Assembly (NCBI GenBank): GCA_004123355.1
Contig: SCHM01000004.1
Location: forward strand, 6,537,017-6,601,016
Direction of reading: 5' to 3'
From: Amphirosellinia nigrospora
Taxonomy: Eukaryota > Ascomycota > Sordariomycetes > Xylariales > Xylariaceae
DNA length: 64,000 bases
Shown here one piece after another: positions 14,891 to 28,925 of the stretch. The position numbers and the translations under genes were made by a program. The notes beneath the pieces were generated by a model. That model did not search any database, was not told the origin of the DNA, and was given only the letters and a program-made list of their open reading frames with translations. The first letter of the stretch is position 1. The number at the start of each line of letters is the position of its first letter.

Positions 14891-15165
14891 GCTACGCGTA
14901 GGTAAGGGGACCCAGTGCCCCTAGGGCACTGGGTCACCCTGTGGCTGTACGTGGCTGTGACCAGTGGCTGTGGCACACCCCACCCAGGGGTGGGTCACGT
15001 GGCCACCCCACCTACGTGGGTAGGTCACCTGACCACTGGCTACAGCCCACGTATATAAGGTGGGTGTGGTGGCCGCGGGCCACCACCACTACCTTTACAA
15101 CACCACCAGACTTACAGATACCATAATATACACTCCTACCCCAGGCTTCTTGTGTTAAAATTATA
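14891..15165 (+). repeat. GC-rich hairpin island, LTR-like, not mutated by RIP
   Basis: A 275 bp block of normal to high GC inside sequence that is nearly all A/T. It opens with a perfect 12 bp inverted repeat (14,909-14,920 against 14,924-14,935, three-base loop), followed by several CCACC/GGTGG palindromes and a GTGGCC-GCG-GGCCAC hairpin near 15,069-15,083. A TATATAAGG box lies at about 15,052-15,060, followed by a C/A-rich leader, the layout of an LTR promoter. CpA and TpG dinucleotides are intact. The open frame across it (14,941-15,126) is low-complexity and not a gene. Confidence 0.55.
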
Positions 15166-18100
15166 GCGAAATATATAAATTAAAATAATCGAAAATTTTT
15201 AGATCAATAGCAAATAATATATTAACTAAAAAAAATTATATTTATAATATATAATATATTAAAGTAAAAATTTTAAACTAACTAGTAAAATTATAAACGA
15301 TATAACTTTATATTAAACTAATATATAATATATTTAACTATTTAATAATAATTAAAACAATAACCGGAAATTAAAAAATAATAATTAAAAATTAAGCTAT
15401 AATACGGGCTTTAAAAAACCTAAGGACGTATTATTTAAAATAATAAAGTATAATATATATATTATATAAAAACTTTAAATTTATTTAAGCTAAAATACGT
15501 TTTTTCGAAAAATATAACGTATAAATTAACCGTAAAATTATTAATTTTTAAAAAATAAAAAAATAAAAATAAACTTAATATAAAAATAGTAAAACTAAAA
15601 AATAAAAATAAAGCATATAAACTAAGTTTAAAAAATAAATAAATATTAAATAATATATTCGATATTATATATATTAAAAAAAATTAAACTAAATATAAAA
15701 ACTTATATTTTTTAGCTGTTTTATATTTATTATAAAAAATAATAAACAACAAACGTAAAAAATAAATAATAATTAATTTAAAAACATTTAATTTATTAGT
15801 TATACTAAACGTTTAATTTATATTAATATAAAAAATATTATAATAAATATTTAAATAAATCTATATTAACTATATTTAATATAATAGCTTTTTTTATTAG
15901 TTATTAGTATATTTTAAATATAAAAATAAAATAGTTATTATATTGTTAAAAAGTTTAAAAATATTAAATATTATATTAATAAGCTTTAAAAATAGTTTTA
16001 TTTTCGGATAAAAGTTTATAAATATTAAACTAAAAAACTATTAATTATTTTATAAAATATATATAAACAATATTATTATATTTAATAATTTAAAAAAAAA
16101 ATATTTATTATATTTTAAAAAAATATTAAAAAAATTCTAAAATATAAGCTTTATTTTATTATTTAAAAATTATTCTATAAATATTTAGCCGTTAATTTAC
16201 TTAAACTATAAATTAATAAACTTAATATATAATTATAAAAAACTAATAAAAACTATTAAAAAAATAAAGTTTTTATAAATATTAAATAAACTTAAAATAT
16301 AATATAATATAAATATCCTGCTTATATAAACATCTTGCTTAATATTTTATACCTTTGTACGAACAATTAAAATAATTTAACTATAATATAAAAATCAATT
16401 AAATTTAATTAAAATTATTTTTATTAAATATTTTTATTTTATTTTAATATATACGCGTATTATATCTAAGCTTGCTGCAAATCTTATAGCACTGTTTATT
16501 TATAATACTTTTTTTCGTATAATAATTATTTAATTATATTTTATTATTTATTTAGCTTTAATAGTTTTTTTAATCTTTTAATTTTATTTTTTTATATAAT
16601 AAATATTCTTTTAATTTAAATTTGTTTATTTTTATATAATAATATTAGCTTAGTTTATAATTTACTTTTTAAAGTTCGGTTATTTTAAATTAAAATAGTA
16701 TAATTTAATGTTTTAATATATTTATTTTTTTTATAATTAAATTAATTATATTTAAAACAACTATAAAAAAGCTATTTTAATATTATATAACTTTATATTT
16801 AATATATTAAACTTATAATTTAATATTTTTATATTATAAAATATTTATAATTTTTAAATTTAAAGTTTATTAAATAACTTTAAAAATTTTAATTAAATTT
16901 TCAAGCGGAAATTATAAAATAATATATTTTAAATCGTATAAAATAAAACTAGCTTTTCGAAAGCTTGCTTTAATATTTTCTAATATTATTATAATATTAT
17001 ACGTAATATAAAATAATATAAAAAAATCTTTTTTTTAATATAAATAATATAAATTTAAGCTAATTTATTAATTTTTTATTATATAACCGTTTTAAAAAAC
17101 TAAAATAACTAATATTTAAAAACTAAAGTTTATATAATAAATAAATAAATATATAAAAAATAATAATTTTATATTTTAGCGTATAATTTAAATTTAATAA
17201 AATAATAACTTTTATAGCTATTTAAAATTAAAAAATAATAAATATTTTTTATATAATATATTATATAATAATCGAAATATTTAATTTAATTTAAACTTTT
17301 TTTATTTATAGTTTAGCTGTTTTTTGTTATTTTAATTTTTTAATCGGTTAATAAATAACTATTTTTATATTAAAATAATAAATAAATTAACTTAGCTAAA
17401 ATAATATATAATAAAATAAAATAGCTATATAATAAAATAGTATAAATAATAGTTGCTTATTTTTAATTATTTTATTAAATAGCTTTTAATTGTTTATAAC
17501 GTTTATATAACGTTATAATTATTTTAAATAATATTTAGCTTATTATAAACTTTATTTCGTTAAAATTATAAATATTTTCTTTTTAAATATTTTTAGCTAT
17601 AATTACGTTTTATATAAACTTAAACTATTTTTAATATATATTAAGATTTTTATATAAAACTTGCTAATAATTAATTTAACGGTTAAAACGCGTTCGAAAA
17701 TTAAATAATCGTTATATAAAATTTAAAGCTTAATTAACCCTAAAATAATATATTACGTTTATATAATAGTTAGTTAGCTATATTTTTAATATTATTTAAT
17801 TTAAATAAAAATTTTTACGTATTTAAATTAAATATATTATATAATTAATTTTTTTTTAAATTTTAATAATTTATATATTACTAGCTATTTATTTTATTTC
17901 GATAAAATTCTGTTATAGCGCGTACGAAAAATTAAATAAAAAATATTATAAATTTTTATAGCATATTATAGCAATAATTTTTTATCGCGTTTAATAGCTT
18001 ATAATACAAGCTATAAATTATTTTTTTATATAATAATACTATTATTAATTATTAAAATATTTAAAAATAATAATAAAAAATATAAAAATAAAAAATAAAC

Positions 18101-21100
18101 AAAATACTTATATAAACAAAATATTTATATATTATATTATATTAATATAACTATATAGTTATATAAATATATTTTTAGTTTTAATAAAAAGTTAAACTAT
18201 TATAACTTTAAAAATAATAATATTTAATAAAATATATAAAACTAATAATATATTAAAAAATAATATTAAAGCAAAAAAAAATAAATATTTTATTAAAAAT
18301 TTATACTAATAGAACTAAAAACTTAAAGCTTTAATATTTTATAAAGTAATTTATAAAAAGTATATTTAATATATTAAAACTATTTATAATAAACGTTTTT
18401 TAAAATGAATATATTATCGAAAAAAGCTATAAAATTATAATTTTTTATTTAGCTAATAAATAAACAAAAGCTTATTTTAATAATAATATATAGTTAATTT
18501 TATTTTTAATAAAATATTAACTAAAAAAAAAAATATATTAAATAATAAATTAAAAGTTTTATATTTAATATAAACTTATTAATAACTTTAGCTTTAATTA
18601 TAATTATATTAAAAAAAGTTATAGTTTTTATAAACTATAAAGCTATATATAAATAGCTTAATAAAAAAATATAGTAATAATAAATATTATAAAATAAATC
18701 TCGATTAATTAATATTTAGTATTTTAATTAATATTAATAAATATTAAATATATATTAAACGTATAAACTTTTATTAAATATTTTTTTTAGATATTTATTA
18801 TTAAAATATAAAATATTAAAAACTAATAATTAATATAAATCTAAACTAAATAATATAGCGCGCTATTTTATTTATTTAATAAGCGTAACTTAAATAAATA
18901 ACGAATTTAAAAAAAACTTATCGATAGCTATTTTAAAATAATAAACTAATTAAAATTATAGCCGCTTTTAAAAAACTTAAAAGCTACCGATTCGAACTAA
19001 ATAATAATAAGCTATTATATATTTTATTTAAAAGTAAAAAAAAGCTAGTTATTTTAAAAAGCTATATTAAAACGTTTTAAAAATAATATATAACTAAAAA
19101 TATTTTTAGTATTAAATAAATATTATAAAAACTAAAAAATTTATTATTCGAAATATAACTAAAAAAGTTAAAAAATACTTTAAATATGCTTATAATATAT
19201 TAATAATAATAAAAAAAAAAAAAAAACTAAGTTTATTATAGTTTTAATAATTAAATTACTTTTTTTTTATATATAATAATAGATTTTATAGTCGGACTAC
19301 TAATAATATCCGCTAATAATATTTTATAAAATTAAATAGTTTAATTTTTATAATTTATTAACTATTATATATAAATATATAAAAAAATATATATATTAAA
19401 TAATTCGAAATATATAGCAAAATATTAAATAACCGTTATAACTAAAAATTTATAATAAAAACTAAAATATTTTAAAAGTTATTATAATAAATAAAATATT
19501 AAATTTATGTTTAAATTTTAAATAATATTATTTTAAAATAAATATATAGCTTAAATATTTAATATTATTATTTATAAACTAATAAATATATTAAAAAAAA
19601 AAATCAAAACGTTAAAATAGCTATATATTTTATTATTTTAATTTTAATATTTTTAAACAAAATTATTATATTATTTATATATATTTAATAATATAAATAA
19701 AAAATACTAGAATAATTTAAATAAAATAATTTTTAGATTTAACTAGCTATATTATTATTATAATAAAAGTCTATAAATAGCAATAAACTATAAATAGTAA
19801 AAAAATATATTAAAAAAAAATAAAAATAGTTATCGATTTTATAGCAGCTAAAATAAAACTAAAATATAATAAAATATATATTTTTATTAAATATAATATA
19901 AAAATAAAATATATTTTAAACTATATAAAAATATTATTTATTAAATAAACTGCTAAAAAATAATTATAATAAAAAGTTAAACTTTTAACTATTATAAAAA
20001 AAATAAAAAACCTAGCATATAAATTTAATTTTCTAAAATATTAAAAATTTACTATATAATATTTATTATTTAATTATATTTTAAACCTAAAACTAAAATT
20101 TATATAATAAGCAATAATTAAAACCTAGCTAATATATATAAATAGTAATAATAATAAATAATAATCCTATAAAATTAATAAACTATTTAATTATTAATAA
20201 AAAATAAAAATAATACTAATATTAAATATTTAATTAAATAAAAAACTATATATTAATTTATAACTAATAATATTTATAAAATTTTTAATATAAAATATAG
20301 AAAAAATAGTTTATAAATATAATAATATAATAAAATAACTAAAATTAAATTTAAAGCTAAGCTTAAAAATATTAACTAAAATATTAATATAATAAATAAC
20401 AAATAATAGCGATTAAAAAAAATTAATATTATTTTTTCGAATAAATATTTAAATATAACTAAAAAGTTAAAATAAACAATTAAATAGTTAACTATATACG
20501 CAAAAAATAATTAATATTTTAACGAAATATTATATTTAAAAAATATATTTGCTTTATATAAACGGTTATATATACTAGCAAAAAAAAAAAGCAAAATTTA
20601 TTAAAACTAATATTAATTATTCTTAATAATATAACCACTATTTAAATCGAAACCTTAATTATATTATTAATTATATTTATATTTATATTATTTTAATATT
20701 AATAACTTTATTATTTCGGTAATACTAACTTTTAATAACGTTATTTATATAGCTTTTAATATATATATATTTTTTAATAAACTATAAATTTTAGCTATAT
20801 TATAATTATAATTAAAATATATATTTAAAATATTATATATTTTAAAATTATATATTTAATATACTATAAACTTAAACTATATATTTAATAGCTTTTTTAA
20901 CTTTTATAAACTTTAGTTTAATTAATAATTAAATAATAATTATTAATACGTATAATATTTAGCGAAAAAAACTTAATAGCTTATATAATATTATAAAAAC
21001 GGATAAAACTAAAAATAGCTTAATTATTAGCTGTTTTTAATAATAACTTTTTTTTTTTGCTTTAAAAACATAATAAATTTAATTAAAAAATAAAATAAAA

Positions 21101-22845
21101 TATAAATTATAAAACTATATAATAAAACTATAAATAAATTAATATATTATTTTTTATTAAAATTTTAAAAACTACGTTAATTATATTAATTAAACAAGCT
21201 AAAAAAAACGAAAAATTTTTTAATAATATTTTAAATCTAAAAAATACTAAAAATAGTTTTAATAATAGTTATATTATAACTATAAACGAACTTATAAATA
21301 TTAATATAATAGCTTATTAAAATATAACTTATAAATAAACGTTTAATTATAAGCTATAAATAAACGCTAAAATAATTTAATTATATTATACGCGAAAATT
21401 ATTTTTAAATAATAAACAAAATAAATATTTATATTAAAAAACTAGTATAAATTTTAAAAACGTTATATATTATTAATAATATTACTAATAAATATAAAAT
21501 TATAGCTAGTAAATTTAAAAATAAACTACGCGCTAAAATATAAATAAATTTTCGCTAACTTAATAATATATATTATTTTAAACTGCTAAAAACTTATGTT
21601 TTTAATATAATATAATATATAAAAATTCCAACTAATAATATATATATTATAAAATTATTAATTGTTTAATATTATTAATTATAGCTATAATATTATTATA
21701 TTTTATAAAATATTAATTATTTAATAAAAACTACTAGGTTTTTTTAAGCTATTTAATATTTAGTTAATAAAAAAGCTAATCTATATAAATTTTATATAAT
21801 ATTATAATATTTAATATAAATAATTTAAAAAATATATTATTTAAACTAATTCTGCATAACTAATAGCAAATTAATTAATTATATATATAAAAATTATTAT
21901 TATAAACGTAATAAATATTTATAAAAAAGCTATTATATAAAACTAAAAAGATCGGTAGCTTAATATTATTATTAGTAAATATTATACTATTTATTAAGTA
22001 AACTATAATAGCAGCTAATATATTAACCTAAATACGCGTTATATACCTAATAAAATATATAATATATATTATTATTAATAAAGTTAACTAGCTACGCTTT
22101 GTTAAACCGGTTAATATTTAAACTACTATAAACTAAAACATATAATAATATCATATATTTAATAATATTTAATAAATATATACTAAAATAAATAAATATA
22201 GCTATATTTATAGCGTTTTATAATATAATAAATAATAAACTAATCGAAGCTAAAATTTATAAAATCTTATAAAATATAATAAAATATACCGGTTTATAAA
22301 ATAAGCATATATTAATAAAACAGTTAAAAAATTATAAATAAATATATTTTTTTAATATAAAATATATTTAAATTATAAAATATAAAACTAAATAAAATTA
22401 TTTAATAGTAAATATAGCTATATAAATATTAATAAAAACTATTTAAGCTTTAAATAATTAAATAATTTTATTCGCAGCTAAATTAAATAATATTAAACAA
22501 TATATATTTTTTATAATAAATATAACTAATATTTTAATCGTTATTAAAAACGAACTATTAACGCTAGTTATGTTTATTAAATAAATAGCAGCTATTTAAT
22601 TAATTATAGCTATTTAATTAATTATAGCTAATATACTAATAAATAACCTATTAATAAATAATTTATAAAAATATAAAATATATAGTTAAAATAAATATTT
22701 ATATATTAAAAAACTATTTAAATATATTTAACTATTAATTATTTATTTTATTAAAAATATTTTAGCTATAAATATAAAAATATTATTTAATTAATTAAAA
22801 CTTATTAATTAAAACTATTTATTTTTAATAATAAAATAAGCAAAA

Positions 22846-22966
22846 TTATTAACCGATAAAGCTTTAAAATTAAAAATACTTAAAATTTATTAAACGGGTA
22901 TATAATATTTAATTATTAACCGATAATTTTAAAGCTAAAAATATTTAAAATTTATCGGATATATAT
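22846..22966 (+). repeat. Degenerate tandem repeat, 2 units of ~60 bp
   Basis: Two units, starting at 22,846 and 22,913, share TTATTAACCGATAA, an AAAATACTTAAAATTTAT-like core and a terminal CGG-ATATATA. They differ by a few substitutions and a small gap. They lie about 150 bp before the right LTR-like repeat B. Confidence 0.6.
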
Positions 22967-23105
22967 ATTATATAAAAACTTTTTTTATTTAATAAAATAT
23001 ACTTTTTAAAACTATTATTTCTTAAAATTATTGCTTTTTTATATTGATTAAATATATAAAATAAAAAACAGGGACGTTTTTAATTTTTTCGGAAAAAACA
23101 AAAAT

Positions 23106-23256
23106 ATTATAGCAGTTAGCAGCCGGCAAAAAACAAAAAATAGCTAACAATTAATAAGCAGCTAATAAATAGCTAAATAGCTAACAACTTATAATAATTA
23201 ATATAATAAAAAAAACAAGCTTTTTATAACTTATATTTTAATCGCTCGGATTAAAT
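23106..23256 (+). repeat. LTR-like repeat B, right copy
   Basis: Direct copy of 11,280-11,430. Most differences are G-to-A or C-to-T (GGCAGCTAG becomes AGCAGTTAG), the RIP direction. Similarity ends just after an ATCGCT word in both copies. Confidence 0.7.
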
Positions 23257-26200
23257 AATATAACGAATTTATATATATTAGTTAAAAAGCTAAAAGTTAA
23301 AAAAATTAATATTATATTTTTAAATTATAAAAATATATTTAATTATATAATTTAGCTTATTAAAAATAATAAAATATTATATATATTATATATAATTTTA
23401 TAAAAGTATTAAAAATATAAATAATATTTATAATTTTAAAAATATTATACGTTTATTATTTTTTAAAATATAGCGCAAATTTAAGCGGCGTTATTAAAAA
23501 TTAAAAATTTTATTTAAATATAAAACTACGATTATAATATTATTAAAAATAATATTATAAATAATAAAAACGAACTAAAAAAATATAGCCGACCGTAGAA
23601 ATAAACTATTAAATTAATTTTTATTATTAAATATAGCAAAAAAAAACTTCGAAAAAATTTAATTAAAAGCTTATATTTATTATATAAAGCAAACAAAAAT
23701 TATTTTAATATAATTTATATTTTAAATATAATATTAAGCTAAAAAAAGTAAAATATATATAAATAATTTTATAAGCGATTTAAAATATAAAATTAAAATA
23801 AATAAATTTAAAACTTAAAAAATTAATATAATATTTATAGCTTATAAAAAGCTAAATTAAATAAATTAAACTATTTTTATATTTTAAAAAGTTATTTTAT
23901 ATAAATTATTTATAAAAATTATTAAAAAAGTTTATAATAAAAATATTTATTTTTAATAAATTTATTTTAAAAAAAATATTTATAAAAAAAATAAAAAAAA
24001 TAGCTTAAAGCTATATTTAAAAAAATATATAGTTTATTTAAACATAATATTTTAAAATTTATAAAACGTATAAAAGCTATTTATAGCTATTTTATTATAT
24101 TTTATATAAATATTTAAAAAAAAATATTTATTAATTAATAAACTAAATAAATATAAAATTAAAATTTATATTTAAAAGTTTATTTAGCATAAAAATATTA
24201 ATTATAATAAAACTTTTGTTTTATATTTTAAATAACGTTATAAAAAATTTTAATAGTTTTAATAGCTATTTAAAAATAATATATTATTTAGATCGATTTT
24301 ATAGCGGTATATTTTAACGGAGTTTTTATAAAAAAATATTTATAAAATAGTTTAAAATATTAAAAAAATATTTTAAAACTTTTAAATTAAAATAAAAAAA
24401 TATAATTAATTAATTAAAAAAATTATTAAACTAATAAAGCTTTTATATAGCTTTAAATAATTAAAATATAAATAATAAATTAAAACTAAAAAATTATAAA
24501 TAAAATTAAATTTAAATTTATAATTTTAATAATATTATATATATTAATTATAAAATAAAAAAATTATAATATTTATATAAATAATTTTTTAATTATAAAA
24601 TTTAATTTAAATTATTTAAAAAATATTATTATAAAAATTAATAAAATAGTTTTAGCGAATAATTTAAGCTAAACTAACTAGTTTTTAAATATATAAATTA
24701 TAAAAAATAAAATTAATAATAATATAAGCTTTAATTAAAAATAATATATAATTAAAATATTTAATTTTATTAGTTTAAATTTAATACGTAAATATTTTAT
24801 ATTTATAAATATTAAAAAATAATTTATATTATAAAGCGTAAAAAAAGCTTATTTTTAAAAATAAAATATTTAATTATATTTTTTATTTAATAAATTAAAT
24901 TTTTTTGTTTAAATTATAAAGCTTAATATAAGCTTTATTATTTTTATTTAAATAAAATTTATAGCAAATTTTTTAATAAATATATTAAAAATATAAAATA
25001 ATTAGCTAAATATATAAAAAATATTTTAAATATATAAATTAAATATAATAAACTAAAAAAAAGTTATTTATATAAATTTATAATAATATAAATTTATTTG
25101 CTATTATTAATATTATTTTAATATTAAACTTATAAAATAATAAATTATTATAAAATATATTATATTTTTAAATAACGTATTAATATTATAGTATTTTAAA
25201 CTATAATTAATTATAGCAAAAATTTTATTAAAAATAAATATATTATAATAAATAAAGCAATAAATAATTTAGCATAAATAAAAAACTTTTTAAATAAACT
25301 TAAAATATTATTAAATAGTTTTATTATTTTTTTATATAATATTAAAGCTATAAATTAGTTTAAATATATAACTATATTAAAATAAAAAAAATATATAAAA
25401 ATAACGTATTATATATTAACTAAAAAATATAAACTAATTATATTAAACTAATATATATAAAGTTAAAAAATAATTTAGCTAATAAATTAACTAAACTATT
25501 AAAAAGAACTAAATATTAAAAGTTTTTATTTTTATTTAATTTATAAATTAAAAAAATTAATAAAAAAAAAATAAAGCTAAGTTTTTTTAAAACTTTATAT
25601 AATAAATAATTAATAGCTTAAGCTTATTTATTACTATTAAAAAAAATTATTAATATATTAACTTTTTAAAAATAATTAATTTAATATTTTAATATTTATA
25701 ATGTTTTAAAACTTATAAATTATATATAACCGATTTAATTTATTTTATTATATAATTAATAAACTTATTAAATATTAAAAAAAATAATATTTAGCTAAAA
25801 ATAACTAATATTATTTATTTATTTTTTAAATTTAAAAAAGTTTTAAAGGTTTAAATTTAAAAAAAGTTTAAAGTTTTAAAAAAATAGCGCTATTTAATTA
25901 TTTATTTAATAAATACTTAATAAATATAAAAAAATAGTATTATTTTATTTTATATATTTTATAAAAAATAAAATATTTTAAAAGTTTTTTTTTAAACTTT
26001 AAAATAAATAAAAATTATATTAAAATTATAATAGTAATAAAAACGTTTATAAATAACGATTTTAAACTAAATAAAAAAATAAATCCGTTTTAAAACAAAA
26101 TATATAGCTTATATATATATATAAATATTACGTTTAGTTTAATTAATTAATTATATATTTTTAGTTATAAAAAAAAAAGTTTAATTATAATATTAAATTA

Positions 26201-27379
26201 ATTTAAAGTTTTTATTTTTTTTTTTTAAAGCTTATAATATTATAATATTTATAGCTAAAAAAATATTAATATATAAATCTAGTATTTAATTAGCTTAATA
26301 ATAAATTATATAATTATTAATGCTTAAATAGCTATATAATATAATAATATATAGCTTTATATATGCGTTAAATATTACGTAGTATACGTAAAAAAAGCTT
26401 TTTTTACGTAGGATAAAAAAAGTATTAAGCTATTATAACTATTTAAGTAAATTCTTTAATATTTAGTAAAAAAATAGCTTATTTAATTTATAACTAAAAA
26501 ACTAAAAGTATATAATAATATAAATATACTAATTAAGCTAATTAACTTAGTATTGCTTTTTAGTATTAATATTATTTTTATATAAATTATAGTTTTAATA
26601 TAAAATTTAGCTAAAACTTCGGGGAAAATTTAAATATTTAAAAAAACGTTTTATTTTATTAAATAATAAAATAAAAATTAATAACTTTATAAAATTCGAT
26701 AAAAAAAAAAAACTTAAATAAAACGGCAAATTTAATCTAAAGCTTAAAAAATTATTTATAAACTAAAATTATAAGTAAAAAAAAACAAAAATATTATAAA
26801 TTATAACTATATATTATACGTTATATTTAAGCTAAAAAAATCGGTATAATTAATAATTAAACTTTATTTTATATAAATATATATTAAAGGCCTTTTAATT
26901 TAAAAGCAAAAATGCTTAAATTTTTAAAAACTACGTATTTAAGTTAATAAATAAGTTATAATTACCGGTTATATTAGTTCGCTTTTTTTAATAAGTTATA
27001 TATATAAAACTTATTATTTTATTTTAATTTATTAATTATAATATTTTATTTTTTATATAAGTATATAATTATATTATAAAAATACTTAGCTATTTAATTA
27101 ATAATAATAATAAATTTATTTATAAATATAAACGTTAATATATAATATTTTTATATATTTATTTTATTAATAATAATAATATATATTAAAATTATATTAT
27201 TATTTTATAATTAAATTATAATTTTAAGCTATAAAATAAAATTAAAAAATTAAATATTATAATAAATAATTAATTTTTATTTTAAATTAAAAAAATTAAC
27301 TATAATATTAAAATTTTTAAATTAATTTTTAATTTAAATAAAATTAAAAAGTTTTTTAATAAATATAAATTATTATTTA

Positions 27380-27466
27380 AATTTTAAATATAATTATAAG
27401 CTATTTTTAATTTTAAATATAATTATAAATTATTTTTAATTTTAAATATAATTATAAATTTTATAT
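27380..27466 (+). repeat. 29-bp tandem repeat, 3 copies
   Basis: The word AATTTTAAATATAATTATAA recurs at 27,380, 27,409 and 27,438 with a constant 29 bp period. The units are near-identical over most of their length; the last one diverges at its end. The array lies in the RIP block and has no coding context. Confidence 0.75.
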
Positions 27467-27520
27467 TTTAAATAATATTATTATAAAAATATTAATTTTT
27501 ATAATATATTAAATTTTTAT

Positions 27521-27678
27521 TTTTTTTAAAAAAAGCTTAAATTTATTAATAAATTTAAAAAAAACTTTATAAACTAGCTAAAACGTTTAAAAAAAAAAAT
27601 TTTTTTAAAAAAAATTTAAACTTATTAATAAATTTAAAAAAAACTTTATAAACTAGCTAAAACGTTTAAAAAAAAAAA
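27521..27678 (+). repeat. 79-bp direct tandem duplication
   Basis: Units 27,521-27,599 and 27,600-27,678 both run from a poly-T/poly-A start through TTATTAATAAATTTAAA and ACTAGCTAAAACGTTT to a poly-A end, with only a few mismatches. Such similarity in heavily mutated sequence suggests that the duplication arose late, after most of the RIP. Confidence 0.75.
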
Positions 27679-28189
27679 CTTAAAAACTTAAAAAATATAT
27701 TTATTATAATTAATTTAAAGCTTTAAAATTTTTAAAAACTTAAAAACTACGTTTAAAATATTATAATAAAAATAAAAAATAAGCAAAAAAATTATAAACG
27801 AATATTTTATAAAAATATTATTATATTTATTATATTAATATAATAGCTAATTTTATAATAATTATAGTTTTTTTAAAAAATAGTTTAATAAAAATTATAT
27901 TTAAATAAAATTTATAATAATAATATTAATTTATAATTTAAAAATAATAAATATTTAAATTAATATTAAATTAAAAAAAAAAAATAAAATAACTATAAAT
28001 ATAATTAAATAAATAATATTAAATTATTACGTTTAATATAATATATAACTATTAAATAATTAAATTTAATAAAACGTATAATTATTAAATAATTAAATTT
28101 AATATAAAATTAAATTTAATATAATTTATAATAAAAAAAAATTAAAATAAAACTTTATAATTTATTTATATTATATTATTAGTAAGCTT

Positions 28190-28400
28190 TACTAAGGATA
28201 ATGTAATATTAAGTTTATATTAAGTGATAAAGAAAGAAGCAGGTACTAGGTAAGGCTTCTGCCGGAGGTAGGAGACTTACCTAGTCCTTAGCTTCCTTAT
28301 TTAATCTACAGGACTAAACTCCACTTATCAGTGGAGTAGGCTCCACTCTGCAGTGGGGACCCCCTGCGGGGGTCACCCCCCTGTTAAAGTGTAGTAATTA
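28190..28400. repeat. GC-rich hairpin island, LTR-like, at the block edge
   Basis: About 200 bp of near-normal composition within AT-rich sequence. It contains at least four perfect hairpins: 28,245-28,254 with 28,276-28,285 (10 bp stem); 28,319-28,336 (7 bp stem, loop TATC); 28,343-28,356 (5 bp stem); and 28,358-28,374 (7 bp stem, loop TGC). Its right end (GGGGACCCCC...GGGGGTCACCC...CTGT) has the same plan as the hairpin opening the island at 14.9 kb, so the two may be termini of related elements. Probably a solo or relic LTR; orientation is unknown. Confidence 0.5.
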
Positions 28401-28925
28401 TTATTTTTAATATAAATATTTAATTTTAAATTATTTTATTAAATTTATAATTATTTATATAATAAAAAATAAATACTAAAAATTAAATATATATAATAAT
28501 AAATAAAAAAAAAAGTTTTTAATTCGGGTAAAAAATTTTTTATTTAAAATATAAAAAATAAAAAAATTTTTTATCGATAAAAAAACTTTTTTTTTATTTA
28601 GTTATATTTCTTTTATAAAACTTAAATAATAGCGTATTAAATAGCAAAAATAAAAATAACAGCTTTTAATATTTAATAAATTAATAATATTATAAACTTA
28701 GCTAATAATTAGTAATAAATTTTAAAAGCTATAATTATTATTTATAAAAGTTTTATTTAAAGCATATTAAAAAACTAAAACTTTTAAAATAATATAGTAA
28801 AAATAAACTATTTAGCAGTAATTAATATATAATTACTAAAATACCGATAATTTAAGCTATAATAACAATAAAATAAAGGACGATATTTATATAATTTTAT
28901 TTAAAAAAAAATAATAGCTTTATTT

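Larger units (their letters stand above)
11280..23256 (+). mobile_element. RIP-degraded LTR element B, probably nested
   Basis: Two ~150 bp direct repeats (11,280-11,430 and 23,106-23,256) bound almost 12 kb. A purine-rich run (GGAAAAAACAAAAAT) directly precedes the right repeat, in the position of a polypurine tract, suggesting plus orientation. Twelve kilobases is about twice the usual length of a fungal Copia or Gypsy element, so another insertion probably sits inside; the GC-rich island at 14,891-15,165 may be part of that insert. No coding motif is recoverable. Confidence 0.45.
1..28920. other. RIP-degraded AT-rich repeat block
   Basis: The sequence is almost entirely A and T, dominated by TpA, with CpA and TpG strongly depleted outside a few islands, and six-frame reading finds essentially no open frame. 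This is the known outcome of repeat-induced point mutation in ascomycetes (C to T at CpA on either strand). Direct-repeat pairs and a zinc-knuckle fossil inside the block show that much of it was LTR retrotransposon sequence. There are no TTAGGG arrays at the left edge, so it is not visibly telomeric; it could be subtelomeric, pericentromeric or an interstitial AT isochore. Composition changes to normal genic values at about 28,920-29,000. Confidence 0.9.

Noticed and set aside
14941-15126. 61-codon open frame in the GC-rich island
   Set aside because: Low-complexity Trp/Thr/Pro-rich reading of palindromic LTR-like DNA; no family match and it spans hairpins.
1-28920. Mitochondrial DNA or a mitochondrial insert, because of AT content and GC-rich hairpin clusters
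   Set aside because: No long frames in any mitochondrial reading that I could find, no rRNA or tRNA seen, and LTR-like repeat pairs plus C-to-T decay fit RIP better.
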